64,000 nucleotides of DNA from Chalciporus piperatus (GCA_038093975.1 JBBPTG010000004.1:744001-808000), one strand, 5' to 3'. Counted from the stretch's first letter, positions 22,344 through 34,877 are shown. Notes: a model not told the origin generated them from the letters alone. Numbers and translations: made by a program.

Positions 22344-25300
22344 TTACGCTGCGCGTGACGAGCGATCTCGCATTTGAACGAACGTGTCAATCATGCTCAT
22401 CATGTTACCAATGCCCTTCGAGTTTTCGGGAAGCCAGTCACCGTTGTTAACGCAGAGGACCTTCATGCGCTCGTGGTAATTGAGGTCCGGAAGCAATTTG
22501 GGCGTGATGAGGAAGTATTGACAACTGTCAGGCTTGCAAGTCACCTCGACCATGGAATTATGGACTGCGCGCTCTGCACGCTGGTCCATTCCCTGACAGG
22601 CTCGATGAGCACGGTAGCATTTGTCGGCGGAGAAACAAACGTACCTGGTTGATTTCATCAACCAACGAAAATGGCGTCCTTGCTTCCTCCGTCAGACTCA
22701 TCAGGTAAAGGATAGTCGTCAGGGAACGCTCCTGAACAAACGTGTCAAAAGGATCAATTCACAGGGTGAACCAAAGCGACTTGCTCCTCCAGACTGCCTC
22801 TGACCAGTCAAAAGCTGCAATTTTTCCTTGTCACGGAACTTGACCAGAATGTCGATAGCCCACTTGTCGTAATCGTCATGGGGGGAGATCTTGATCTCAC
22901 CAGCGCAACCAATCCCTGCTCACCCCGTGAGGTGCGGACAATTACTCAAACCGACTGACTTACGATCAAAGGCAGCAGAGAACTTCTGTCCAATGCTTTC
23001 AACGAGGGCTTCAAGGGCAGGTTGCCAGTTATCCTGTCAAGCCAGTCAACGATTTCCATTTAGTCAGCTGTATGAAAACCTCATGTACTCTGGCATTTTT
23101 GATTTCCCGCTCCAACCGTTGACTGGTCTTCTCTCTGGCCTGCAACGTCTTAGTCAACTTTTCGATCTAGAAAATGAATCAGCACATGTCTTCTTTCCCT
23201 TACGAAAGTATCAAATCATACTTCTTCCTTCCTGCGATCGTACTGCTGGATCACTCCTGGATTCGTTTGCATGATCATGTCCAGGTTGGCCTGTTGAACT
23301 TCAAGATCCGCCTGCAGCTGTTCCACTGTTCGATCATGAACCGAGCCGTCCTGTTGGCATGTGTTAACCTCCTTTGCTGGACGAAAGTAACGCATTTCAG
23401 GGTCAACGAACCATTTCCATTTTTTGGAACTCTTCTTGGAATTCTTGGTCCATGGCCCGAACAAGCGCAACACTAATATCTCGCCTTTCCTTCGCTTCGT
23501 TTTTCGCAGCAAGGAAGATTTGGTCGGCTACGCGAGAATAATGAATATATTTCTGCGGAGATATCATGATGACCCCACCTTCCTCGAATTCGGCAAGTGC
23601 CCTCTGATACCGTGCGTCCTTTTGTTGACAAAGAGCCTCAAGCGCATTCTTATTTGCGCCGACTTGCAGAAACTCGAGTCCGCTACGAGTGGCGGCAGCT
23701 TGATCAGCGACGGCGGCGTGAATGAGTTGCTAGAATAACAAATGTATGAGCAATCAAGCGAGAGGAGCGGACGCAATCAAACTAACAGTATACTCCATGG
23801 TAATCTTGACACGTTTTTTTGACACAGCAAGCAGCTTCTTCCTTGATTTTGCACGATCTTCATCAGCTGAGGGTGCGCTTTCCAGCTCCTTGAGTTTAGT
23901 TTGACTAGTCCCTAAAAGAGTCGGAAATTTCGTCGCACAAAAGTCTGCCAAATCTGAATTACTCCACTTACCGATCTTAGCGGATAATGTCGCCAAGTGT
24001 CTCTGGGCGTCAACCACCTTCTTCTTCCGAGCATTGAGAGCATCCTTCAACCGGGGTCAGCTGATTGACATCACCCTGAAAGGGGAAAATCCTGACAAAT
24101 TTCTTCTTATACTGTGCTTCCTCAGCTCTGATAGCTCGCTCTTCTGCCGCAAGGTTGTTGGCATCATCATTAATGCCTTCAAGAGCTTGCCTCGCTTCTT
24201 GGATTGTTTGATCCAGCCGCCTCTTAACCTCAGGATCCACTGCAGCCCTATAAGCATTGTCCTGTTTGATGAGTTTCAATAAACGCACCATTGCTACTGA
24301 CGAGATTACGGGCGGGCCTAACGTCGCGGGTTGAATTCTGCGCCGCACGCCTACCGTATTTAGAGCGCTGAACAATGTTGATAACGTTCCCTGCGATGAA
24401 TGTGGCTCCGCCACCTTCACGCGAGACAGCTTCCATAGCCTTGGATGTGTCAATCTTTGAACCGTCAAGACCAATGGCCTACAAGAAACGCGTCGGCCCG
24501 GTGTCAGTATAGGTAGGAGGGGTGTTGCGCACCGTACGATGCATGTGTACTTCTCGCGTAAGATACCAGAGCAAGCCGTCGGGGCAGCTAATTTTGTCAA
24601 TGGCATATCCGTCGAAACCCAAACTCCTGAGCTACTCGAGAAGTCAGAAGGAGCGCCAATCAGTGGGGGAATGACGAACTTCTTCCTCTGTCATTGGTGC
24701 GGAATGCACGCTGCGATCAACCTTGGGACGAAACCAGGTGTTGATCTTTGTCTTCAAACGCGCTTCGTTATCATCGTTCAGACAACGGTTGAGAAGTTCG
24801 TAGTCTTCTTCGCATTGCGCGACCAAGGTCTGAAGAATGACACAGGTTATTGGGAAAGACTGGAATATAGAAGGCTGTTTACCTTGAGTTGATTAACGTT
24901 GAAGCAGGCCTCCACAGCATTTGTGAACCTTTTGTCGGGAACGCTGCAACAGATCATAGGAGGTTCAAATACCTCCATCTTGAACCTGCTCTGGTTGTTA
25001 CGGAGCCAAGCAACTGCCTCGGCATGGTCTCTGTCCCAGGAGCGTAGGTTCTCAAGTTTACGATGACGTTCATCATCGAGCTTCTGAAGTCTGTCGTAGA
25101 TTGTCAGCAAGATTTGTTTGTCAAAGTGACAGCAATCGCTCACTGTTCCATTGCTTCATTGATTTTGGCTTTCTGGGCGGCTGACGCGTCGACATTCGCC
25201 CTCTGACGGTCTTGGAGCTCATCCATTCCGCTCTTGGTGCGGTTGTGCTCCGTGTTCAATTGACGCTGATTATCCCCTGGGTAAGTCCAATAATAATTAC

Positions 25301-27144
25301 AGAAGCCTCGAAAAGATTGATTCGTACCAGTTCGTCGTTGATGGCTTGGAGATCTTCCACTTCCTCCGGATCGTCGATCTGCTGCTGCATGTTCCTGATC
25401 TGGGTTTCAAGGTCCTTGATCTTCTTCACGCGGTCCCTCTCAGCGCGCTTGAGTCCGTCGAGCTTGTTGGTAATCTCCTCAGCCTCGCCTTCCTAGAATG
25501 CAGTGAGTACGGGAGGCATATGTGTATGCATGACACGCACAAGCCTCTCACTTTCGTCCCACTTGCCCTTCATCTGCTGGAATTTCTGCTTAGAAGCGTT
25601 CTTCTTCTTTTCCCTAGCTTTCTCGAATTCTTTGTGTTGAGCAGCCAATTGTCTGCACAGGTGTTACTAAAGAACCAGCCAGTCAGAAGCGGGAGGTGTA
25701 ACTCACTCGCGCTTTGCATGCACAGGTGCATTTTTATCCCTCAGCTCAGCGACACGACCATGAAGCTCGCGTTGGCGTTCTTTGGCTTGCACATACCGCT
25801 CTTTTGCTTCGTGGTACTCATTGACGGGGACCAAAACTCGCAAGATGGAAATCTGAGATAAATTATTATGGTGGAAAACTTACTTTGAAGAATTTTCTCG
25901 GACATACCTCTTTCTCGATTCGCTGGCGTTCTTGGTAACGTGCTACCTCGCGTTCCAGCTGGGCATTTCGCTCCTCCAATGTCCCGAGTTGTTCTTGCTC
26001 TTCTTTGATACGCTGTGACGCTCGTGTTAAGAGACCAGCATTATACATATGTTGGGAGCCACACTACCTCTTGCATCGCTTTGAACTCCTTACCAGAAGA
26101 AATAAGGGTATCGTGCCACTTGGTCAGATCGTTGTCACCGGCTGCTCGTTGAGTTTCTCTCAACAATTGCTGCGGAGTCATCTGCGCGAACTCCGAGACC
26201 TTGTCTTGAGGGAGGAAAGAGCTAGGGGATGCATATGTGCACTCAGTACGCGACGATCTCACCAACTAAATGCTCGTCACTTACCAAAGATTGCCAACTT
26301 GGACGTTCAGCTTCGCCATTCGACTGGATATTTCTTTGCCAGTGGTGTGTTGCCCATTGAGAGAAAATGTGGAAGACCTAGTCTTTGCGCTCAAATTACG
26401 CCGAATGACTAGGTTTTGCTCGCCCTTAGCTGCCTTGAGCTCGATTTCGATGTATCCCGTTTCCTTGTCGTTCTTGACAAAGGAACTGATTTCGCTGGCA
26501 CGGCCCAAAATCTTATAGTGAAGGTCAACGACCGTCACTCTAACATGAAATGATAGACGTACGCTAGGTGGCCAATTCAGACCAAGACAGATCGCACAAG
26601 CAATACTACTCTTTCCAGTTCCGTTGGGTCCAAGGATCATGTTCAGGTAAGGCCCTGGACGAAACTCTACCCAGTCGTACGTGACGAAGTTCTCCAGCTG
26701 GATGCGGACAATGGATCCCGGAACGAATCTATAATAGCGCTGCCGTAAGAAGAAATCATCTCCTGCCAGCCAGAAAGGAGTGGCCTACCCATCGTCGTCT
26801 CGAGGAAGCGTTTCCACACGTTCCCTTTGTTGGTTAGGGCTCGCGGGAACAGAGGCGCCCACGGAGTTTACTCTGGCGCGCTTACGCCCCTTGGGGGTTC
26901 CATCTTGGTCCTCGTCTTCATCCTCACCTTCAGCGTCTCGATCTGCCTCATCACCCTCCTTGTAATTGGTCTGGGAGGGTAGCTGCTCTTCCTCGTCTTC
27001 CTCGTCAGATTCGACGCGTCGAGACTTTCCTTTCTTCGTGTTCTCCTGTTTGACTTTCAACCCGTTTGTCTGTCCGTTGACCTCGACGTTCTCTCTGAGA
27101 GCGCCGTCGTCGCCAGCAGTCGACGCACGTGTACGACGCGACAT
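22344..27144 (-). CDS. SMC5: Structural maintenance of chromosomes protein 5 (Smc5)
   Basis: Twenty-four exons give 1,186 residues: 27144-26789, 26728-26563, 26511-26285, 26221-26068, 26012-25908, 25852-25707, 25652-25541, 25492-25328, 25265-25144, 25090-24883, 24829-24680, 24631-24533, 24478-24302, 24261-24097, 24044-23972, 23911-23787, 23729-23579, 23527-23412, 23350-23222, 23166-23089, 23033-22964, 22915-22785, 22731-22645, 22592-22344. An acidic N-terminal tail precedes the Walker A motif GPNGTGKSS (about 152-160). NLCSFLPQDKVSEFAQM is diagnostic of Smc5. Two coiled-coil arms flank a hinge (about residues 430-640). The signature SGGERSLTTILYL and Walker B FSLVDEINQGMDQR close the head. 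Smc5 pairs with Smc6 in the nuclear Smc5/6 complex for recombination repair and replication stress. Intron 22 has a GC donor inside SGG/ERS. The 40-base intron 13 and the weak acceptor of intron 14 are the least certain joins. Confidence 0.95.
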
Positions 27145-27401
27145 TGCGGTCGCGTTGATGGTCGATGGAGAGGAGTATTTGGCGAGACGCGTCTAGATTA
27201 TTACTGTTTGGCGCGACCCTACTTGAGGGCAGGTTCTTACGGTCAAACTGCTGGCGGTGTATAACTTTGTAACTTAAATTGGAAGTGCTCGCACCAGCCA
27301 ACATTTACGGAGAGCTCGGGACCTTGCTCGAGGAGAACCATTTTTGATTTCAACTTTTGTTCTACCCCAAATTACTCGTGCGCATCACGATCTTGGCGTC
27401 C

Positions 27402-28414
27402 ATGAGCATCCGGAGAAAGAGTACTACTCACGACCTCGCTACCCTTCGTCTCCATCCAGACGGATCCCGCGTCCAACAGTCCTCGGTGAATGCCAGACAG
27501 CGCACCGCGTTATCAACCCTCGTAGATTCCAGAGGAAACTGGATTGCCAAAGATGCTGGAGGCCGGAGTTTTGTGAAGACGCGAAGGAGTGTCAGCGTAC
27601 CGGATGACGATGCGGAAGGGGAGTTCATCAACCTCTCAGGGGATGAGGACGATGGAAACCGTTCACGCAGTCAAAGTAAGGGTAAGCAACGAGCTCTAGA
27701 GGTGGACTCTTCTGGAGAGCCGGAACCCCCACATTTGAATACAAGAACCAAAAGGCGTCTTTCGTTTATGCGCGATTTCAGTTTCTTGGATTCTACCCCA
27801 GCCTCGGTCTCGTCTCAAGATCTAGAGCACCCAGACGATGCGTCGGGACGGGACTCGCCCGAAATCTCTTTCTCAAATCCACCCCCTGTAAGCGCAACCT
27901 ACTCCGCCTAAGATCTTCCTGACACTTCCCAAGGACCTCTTAAAATCAATTCACCACTTTGCCAGCTGCTACTACCGCGAAAGAGGACAGCTCTTTGATG
28001 GCAGTAGAAACTATCGTGGAAGGAGGAAGGAACGGCGAAAACAATCGCAAGATAATCTGCATACTCTTACTGCTCGTGGATCCAATCTGGACTCTGAAGA
28101 AGATGAACGCACAGAAGTCGACGATGAGCTTACCGAAGAGGACGAAGACGAGGACGAGCATATGGATAACGAGAACGAGAACGGCAGCAGAGAAGGGCCT
28201 CGAACTGACTCCGGCAGAAAAGACATGTACAAAGCCCTGGACGGCTCCGCACTCATGGCAATAGGTCTGTCGATGAACTTAGGTCGCTATTCTGACTGAA
28301 CTTGACACAGGTATTGTGTTGCAAGAGTATGTAGCTCATGCACTCTCCCGTCCCTCAAAACGGCGCAGGATAGAGTCAACTAGTCACGATAGTCGGTCTG
28401 AACATGCAGAATAG
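27402..28414 (+). CDS. Acidic, low-complexity fungal protein, function unknown
   Basis: Three exons (27402-27887, 27934-28264, 28311-28414) give 306 residues. I start at the ATG of MSIRRKSTTHDLATLRLHP, because upstream frame has no ATG. Residues about 163-200 form a conserved-looking helix (DLLKSIHHFASCYYRERGQL FDGSRNYRG), followed by a basic stretch RRKERRK and a long acidic run (ELTEEDEDEDEHM). The C-terminus has MYKALDGSALMAIGIVLQEY then basic PSKRRRIE, a possible nuclear signal. The mix of basic patches and acidic tracts suggests a nuclear or nucleolar protein; the MYK-LDGSALMAIG helix could belong to a transcription or ribosome-biogenesis factor, but I do not recognise the family. It diverges from SMC5 across 257 bases. 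Confidence 0.75.
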
Positions 28415-28466
28415 AGTGAAGATATATTATATATGACGAGCCAGAGATACAACGAAAGAAAGCACG

Positions 28467-29134
28467 CTACTCTGACGAGGGCGATGGTGAAGGCGCATTA
28501 TTTTTGCCTGCCATCTTCATGATATAACCGTCCGTCAAAGTACCATCCTCCCAACGTCTCAGGATATTGTTCCGGTAAATGCCCATATTCGACCCTCCGA
28601 ATACCTTAAGCCGCGCCAATCGTCGGTCTCTTAGTTTGTTCTTGGGTAACATGCCTGACACGGCATGGTATATGATCTACAGAGCCATTCAGTTCCGTGG
28701 TCAGGACACGCAAGTAAACAGGAACGTACTTCATGGGGTTTTTTCTCCATCATGGTCTGATAAGGTGTCTCCTTTAGACCACCCGGATACATGGAATGTT
28801 TCCGGTATACGAGTTGCTCGTCCTTCCTTCCGGAAACCTTGATCTTCCGCGCGTTCGTCACCACAACATAGTCACCACAATCCACTGGAAAAATGGTCAA
28901 GCCAAATGAGAAATTAGACACATCAATACTCACCGCCCTTGTCGTATATCGGTTTATTCTTGCCCATGAGGACAAGTGCTATCCGTTCGGCGAGTTTCCC
29001 TAACACCCTGTCAGACGCGTCGACCTGGTGCCATACCCGGGCGTATGCAAGTGCGGTCTGTCGTTCCCTTGCGTGAGCAAACCAGTCAACGGACAATATG
29101 AAAGGCACTGTACATTACCAACGGTCTGCGACAT
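28467..29134 (-). CDS. MRPL23: Mitochondrial large-subunit ribosomal protein uL13m
   Basis: Four exons (29134-29114, 29057-28934, 28884-28730, 28676-28467) give 169 residues. It starts [22 protein letters not shown], then [20 protein letters not shown], the diagnostic [18 protein letters not shown], and [21 protein letters not shown], all matching L13 of the large ribosomal subunit. Similarity to yeast Mrpl23 in start and spacing points to the mitochondrial form. A separate cleavable presequence is not obvious, as in Mrpl23. The first exon is only 21 bases (7 codons); the acceptor chosen (CGACAG) is needed to restore the TALAYAR start. The stop lies about 50 bases from the convergent acidic-protein gene. 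Confidence 0.94.
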
Positions 29135-29684
29135 CCTGAAAGCTTTGAAGACACCGCACTAACCGAGAAATTCAATACTGACTAGATCACGTGGCTCGGA
29201 AGTTGTCCTGTGCTTATGTAAACAGGCTTGCCCCTGACCGGCAACCATACTGAAAAGTTAGAACTACCAATACAAAGACAACTCAAGTACGACGATAGTA
29301 GTCTCCCAAACCCAGACTCTCGATGAGCAGAGGACAGTCGTTCTGCTCTACCGAGCAACGATAGGGAACCAATCACTATCCTTGATTCTGACCCTGCCAG
29401 TGCGTCCGGGCAGACCCAAGAGTCGGGATGAAGATGTACAGTCGTTCACCCTCCTAGGTGATCGGCGGTCACTTGATATGCATAAAAAGCAGCCTTGGAT
29501 TTTGTGAATCGAAGTGCATCCAGGTGAATGACTGTTCTTCACGCTCACCATATCTTGTTTCACTGACCTCTCGTCTGGGGTTAGTCTCCCGTAAGCAGAC
29601 CCAAGAGTCGGGATGAAGACAGTCGTTCACTCCACTAGGTCCACCGCTTCCCAAATCAGAAGAATTGAACCGGAAACAGCCCCA
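29135..29684. other. Intergenic region with a 36-40-base direct repeat
   Basis: These 550 bases hold the 5' region of the ribosomal-protein gene and the 3' flank of the TPR-HET gene. The only structure seen is the direct repeat listed separately. Confidence 0.5.
29410..29630. repeat. Direct repeat, copies at 29410-29449 and 29595-29630
   Basis: Both copies begin GCAGACCCAAGAGTCGGGAT and continue GAAGA, then CAGTCGTTCAC; copy 1 has a 4-base insertion (TGTA) before CAGTCGTTCAC. CTAGGT follows shortly in both. Spacing is 185 bases. Confidence 0.8.
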
Positions 29685-32611
29685 CTACGCGATCTCCAGT
29701 CGTTCGATCCGCATACCTTCCGCATATTGAACTACATCCTCGACCTCTACGGCAATACCTGCGAGCCTTCTGTAGTATCCCCCTTCACTCCTGAACAACA
29801 CGAGGCCATAGAACGGTTGCTGCAACAGCGCAAGCTTCTCCGTGATCTCCCCGATGTCCCTTCCGAACATACTCCTCTTCACCAACGGGGCTGCAAGCCG
29901 AATGGTAAGGGGCCGCACCAAAATGTAGTCATATCCACGGGTGATTGCGTGCAGTTCTTCGACATGGAAAGACTTCAAGCCTTTCAAAACGACAGTGTCG
30001 GAAGTTAGCATGCGAGCGTCCAAGTCGTGGACGATGCAAGACATGATTAGTCTGCTGTGGAGGAAGGTGGGGGAAGAGTGGGGGACTACGAAAATGTCGC
30101 TGAGCCGAGCTTTGGCTTTACGAGTGACTCTGTGGCGTAACCTCGTCGCCATCTCCCGCAGCTCACTCGCGTTCGTTGTTGGTATGAACGGTTTCTCTCT
30201 GAACGCAGAAATGTCGTTGGGAATGCAGCTATTGAAGCTGCCCGATGTCCCGCGCCACTGTAGAATCGAGAGGTCGCTCGAGTAGCCGACGAGCTCCTGA
30301 AGGAGACGACCGAGTGCCTTGTCCTGCGACTCCCCATACATGACGGGAATTTGAATGTTGAAGATGCCCATCAGCGAATAGGCACTGTCTTCCTCTTCCG
30401 TCGTTTGTCGACTCGCCGCCCACCTGAGCTTCTCCCTGGCGTCATCCATGTTCGGCGTGTAGTGGCGTAGTAAACACTTCTCGATGCCGGTGATGTCATG
30501 CAGGAGATCTAGGAGTGGTCCATGCTCCTTGTGGTTGAACGGGACGTCATTCCCGTCCATGTAAGGCGTCCAGTCCGCCTTGTAAAATTGAACAACGGGA
30601 GGCGAAAGAAGTTCTTGGAGGGTCCACCCTCTCTTGAACCACAGACTACCAGACAGCGACTCGGGCGAATTGCTGTCGACGTCTGAGAGATAAACGATCG
30701 TGATTGCGGAACGATGGTACCAGACGACCATCGAGATGATAGACTTCTGGAGTTCCGTACTGCTGACTTTGTCGATGCAACAGGTGTCACTCCAAGCCCA
30801 CCTGTATCCAAGGGACGTTGCAACCGAGCAGAACTTTCTGAGCTTCACCAAGGCAGAAACACTTGGTCCATCCCCCGGCCCCAAGGTGGTATACCCATGT
30901 TTTTTGACATGTCGCAGCGTGGGCTCCCCGATCTCCCAACGATGGGACAACATGGCATACTCGAAGAACTTTGCCACCTTCCTCCGGGCCTCCTGAGGTT
31001 CTGAGATCTCCCCGGCGACCGCCTTCGAGATCAGTTCCTTGTATTCTTCCGAGTCGATAAAAACTTGGAGTCTGTCATCTTTTCCGCATAGCAACCCGGA
31101 GTGCGTGTCAAAAAGACGGGTCGGTGTCTTTGCGACGATCTCCTGGGCCATTTGGCGAACATCTCGGGATATTGTGTTTGGGTTGTTCCATCCCTGTGTG
31201 TCTGACGAAGTGCGATTAGCATTTCGCTGAGCAACAAGATCATGATCAATGAACTCACTCGGAACTGTGTTTTTTGGAAGATGATTAGCCTGAGTAAAAG
31301 ATAGCATTGAATATGGGGAAACAAAGGTTTGTCCGCATTGGAACGGACCTTTGCGATAGCCAAGGTCTCTCGTTGGTGGTCTGTGTTGGCGACCGCGAAG
31401 CCTAAATCAAACTGCACTCGCGCCTCGTCGTACCGTTTCAGTTGTGAAAGAATCACTCCCTTCATTCGGTGGGCTTCGGGGGTTGCCTGGAGCCTCAATG
31501 ACTTGAAACTAACTGTCAGAGCTCTCCACGTAATCAACACATAATCTAACTCACAGTCTCGGCGTCCTGCAAAGCAAGCAGCAGATCTTTCTGAATGTTC
31601 AAGTGTGCGAGGCTGCGATCGAGATAAAACAGTGCCCTTGATGGGAACAACTCGATTGCTTTTGAGATCCACTCAATAGCCTCTCCATATCGACCAGCAT
31701 TTCCAGCGTGGTAACCTTTTCCGTAGAATGCCATCGCCTAGACAGGGCCAATGTGAGCAACCCGTCGTCTTGACTCTTGAAGTGAGAACTTACCTTTTGT
31801 TCTGTTATCGGCCCCATCGATTTGGTATCGTTAACGCCAACTAAAGCAAGGGCTAACTCGAGTTCTTCCAGCGCCTTATCGTGTTTCTTGTCCAAGTTAT
31901 GAACCATTCCCATTGCAAGATGCGAACGGACAGTCTTATCGAGACATTTGTTGAATTCAACCATCGCTTCGTCATACCGCCCAAGGAATCCAAGGGCATT
32001 ACCCATCGCCTGATGTCCTACGAGAGTAGCGACAATTGAGAGCGACTGGGAAGGTGCATTTATCAGCACTACATCCCAGTACCACTATCTTTCACGGTCG
32101 CACCTGTTCCGCGTCCTGCAGAGCTTGCTCAGTCTTCCCACCCATGAATGAATAGACAAGACTGCGAATTGCGTAATAATTTGCCTTCGAAGGACAAAGG
32201 GCGATGGCTTCGGTAAGCAATTCGATGCTGCGGTCCAACTGGCGAGCATCTTTAGCAACTACTGCTTGGTTAAAGAGCTCAGAAGCCTACCGTGCAGGCA
32301 CGTAATGAGTGTAGCAAATGGCAAGCTTTCGCTGAGGCATACTCACCTTCTCGAGATCGTCGGACGATTGGTTTAGGCACGCGAGTTCAACCGCCTTGCT
32401 CTCTGTTTCGGAGGGTGAGGGATTGAGTTCGGTAGCTTGATCACACGAGTGAGTGGTCACATCAGCTTGCTGCACATTGCGACTCGGATCTCTTTGAGTC
32501 AGTAATTCAACCCCCTGCTCGATGATACGTTAAGCGCCGGTGAAAGAGGTCATTTGCACTCACCTCCTTAGGGTCGACCAGTGTGGTCTGCGACGAGTCA
32601 CCTTGGGACAT
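29685..32611 (-). CDS. TPR-HET protein (heterokaryon-incompatibility-type domain)
   Basis: Seven exons (32611-32564, 32514-32347, 32286-32104, 32045-31794, 31737-31555, 31501-31349, 31289-29685) give 863 residues. Residues about 75-330 are tetratricopeptide repeats (LDRSIELLTEAIALCPSKAN, GRYDEAMVEFNKCL, GRYGEAIEWISKAIELFPS, KRYDEARVQFDLGFAVA). A HET domain follows at about 410-620: YAMLSHRWEIGEPTL, LGYRWAWSDTCCIDK, MVVWYHRSAITIVYLSDV, WFKRGWTLQELLSP, then EEEDSAYSLMGIFNIQIPVMYGE. HET domains trigger cell death after fusion of incompatible hyphae and act as effector domains in other fungal recognition proteins. TPRs probably sense or bind a partner; this TPR-then-HET order is common in agaricomycetes. 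No NACHT or NB-ARC domain is present. What it recognises is unknown. Confidence 0.88.
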
Positions 32612-33368
32612 CGAGGTCGTTATCAGTTCAAGGTCATGGGACTCGTTTGATTCCCCTTATATTGCGGGAAACATAGAAGACCAGGGCAAGGGCACTAGAG
32701 AAGCCCTCGAGGCACGGCCACCGGTAATTTGAAGGCAGTTCTAGAGTAGCCAATCGGGGAGCGATGCACTGAAAGACGCGTCAAATTTCAACGTATTAAT
32801 CATGAACAGAACAACATTGTGTGGCTTGTATGTGGCTATGGAAAGCAGTCACTGAGTGCATTCACGTTCATCGTGAAATGTTTGAGCATGGAACCAGGAA
32901 TAGATCGCTCGCAGGGGCCCTTTACTACTAGTATCACAGCACCGGAGTTGCAGAGATGCAACCTTTACTTTGGTTGTAGAATGGAAGGCAAGGCATTTGC
33001 CCACCTTCCCATATATTTTTTGTGGAACACATTGTTTAAATGCACTGCGAGCTATATATAAGCTTCACACCCAAACTGTTCTGGTGCTGTGATAGCATAG
33101 GATAGCATGGCGATTCAGATCGGCATGTCGGGAGCATTCACATGATCCTACTGGCAGCGCAAGACCTGGATAATTGTAACCGCGGTTACCGAGCTGCTCG
33201 GAGAAGGTCAGCGGTCGCTGCCGCTACAGGGTATATATTACTGTACAACAAGCTGACAGCAAGTTATGACAGAAACCAACAAGAACGAATAAGATCCCGA
33301 CTACTACAACAAATAGAACGCTGACCTGATCTACCACACCAAAAACAATAATCTCAACATCGAGCAAA
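32612..33368. other. Intergenic region upstream of the TPR-HET gene
   Basis: These 757 bases lie between the 5' end of the TPR-HET gene and the 3' end of the thioredoxin-like gene, both leftward. An AT-rich GCTATATATAAGC sits at 33052-33064. No gene is supported. Confidence 0.5.
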
Positions 33369-34486
33369 CTACTTCTTTCCTTTGCGTTTATTGGGAGTCT
33401 TCTGACCTCGAGCGGCAGTCGTCTTTGCTTCTTCCTTCTGCTCGGCCGCAACCGCGACGGATGCGGCAGGCCTCGAAGGTGTCTCGGGCTTCTTTTCTGC
33501 AGCTGTTGGCTTGTGAAGGAAGTTGATGAGGAATGTCGCGAGACCACCGCTAAGCATGTACATCAACCACTTTGGAAGTCGAACGAGCTGCCCGTATACC
33601 GCCGACAACACGAGAGCGAGGTAATCGAGGATCCACTCCCTGATCCACAGATATCAGTCACGGAGGAAACAAATCTTGGCATCGTTCTGACCTATCTCCC
33701 CCTGGGCTCCAAACGGACGACCAAGGCTCTTTCTGACGCCACGCTTCCTCTTTGAGGAATTGATGTAACAGTTCGTCAGTCAGTCGGATCTGGCCAGCTT
33801 TGTAGAAACGCAGTGTCTTGCCCCGATCTTTGAGTACAACGAGCATGGGTGCACTAAGGGAATCGTTCGGAAACACAGTCAACCATAAGAAACGGAAGGC
33901 ACGTACGACCACACTGCCCATTTGGTGGTGATAGTGGTGACATCGAGGTAGTCAATCCGTCCGAACCGGACGTGCTCTAGGTCACCCTTCTCTAGGGTAT
34001 AGTTGTAGGTTGCATCGAAGGTATCATCCACAAATTTCGAGACACCCTCTGGTTGGGCTGCTGTCGCAGTTCTGTGGAACAAGTTCACGACGCCGCGAGT
34101 ATTGCAAAGAGAGAATTGGCTTACATTATGAGGAACCACACCCGTTTTTCCTCCTCTTCTGAAGACATTTCCTCGTTTACAATCACATCCGCATAGTTTG
34201 AATCCGTGATAAGAGGGATCCGTTCATCCCAAACAACGGGGGCTGCTCCCGAGATGTTGAGGCCAACAAGCGATGAAACCGCTGTCAGTGGGCCATTTGT
34301 CACTAGGTTGTCGAGGAATGAGGGTTTGTGTGGAATATGGGCGCGTTTTTCGGCCGTAGGTTGCAACGGTTGTTGGGCGGCCACAGTTGGTACTGGCTGC
34401 CCCGGAGCCCATCCTGCGGAGAAATACTGGGCATTAACGAGCCCGACGACCGTAAAGAGGCTCGAGAACAGCGTAAGTGACCTCAT
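33369..34486 (-). CDS. Thioredoxin-fold secretory-pathway membrane protein
   Basis: Four exons (34486-34125, 34071-33907, 33853-33692, 33639-33369) give 319 residues. Residues 1-19 are a signal peptide (LTLFSSLFTVVGLVNA). A Pro/Gln-rich linker leads to a thioredoxin-like region, about 95-245 (EEKRVWFLIITATAAQPEGV, VRFGRIDYLDVT, APMLVVLKDRGKTLRFYKAG). The position of the usual CxxC has no cysteine pair, so it is unlikely to be a redox enzyme. A hydrophobic segment (MLSGGLATFLINFL) near residue 270 is followed by a Lys/Ala-rich tail ending KRKGKK, probably cytosolic, with a KKxx-like ER-retrieval look. Likely a type I ER membrane protein related to TMX-like families; partner and role are unknown. 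Confidence 0.75.
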
Positions 34487-34877
34487 GGGTGGTCGGAGTC
34501 GCGGTCTAGAGAAAAGATATGGTGGTGGAAAAACAAGCCTGTGACCGGTCCAAGGTTTGCTTATCCTGTGCCTGAACGGTTGAAAGTTGAAGGGGGACTT
34601 GGGCCTGTTCAGACTGACACTTGGCTCACGCAGTCGAGGCCATGTGGAAGATTATTGAGTATAAGTATAGACGAGTCGTGGAAGACAATCGCGGACGCCG
34701 TCACCCCGGTGTTGCCTAACTCGAGTTTGAGTGTGGCCACGTACACTACCAGGCTAGTACACTTTGAGTACACTCCTCAAACACTCGTAACTTGAACTTG
34801 CATCGGCATCGCCTGGCCATCACTAACTCCGAGCTCGCTCTTTGACTGGTACTATTCAACTGCACAAGTGCTGCCAG

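Noticed and set aside
29330..29400. Minus-strand GCTCGGTAGAGC resembling a tRNA D-arm
   Set aside because: No TTCGA loop or acceptor stem at the right distance.
31257..31289. Consensus-like GTGAGT donor inside the TPR-HET gene
   Set aside because: The frame stays open through it, and every nearby acceptor breaks the frame into the HET domain.
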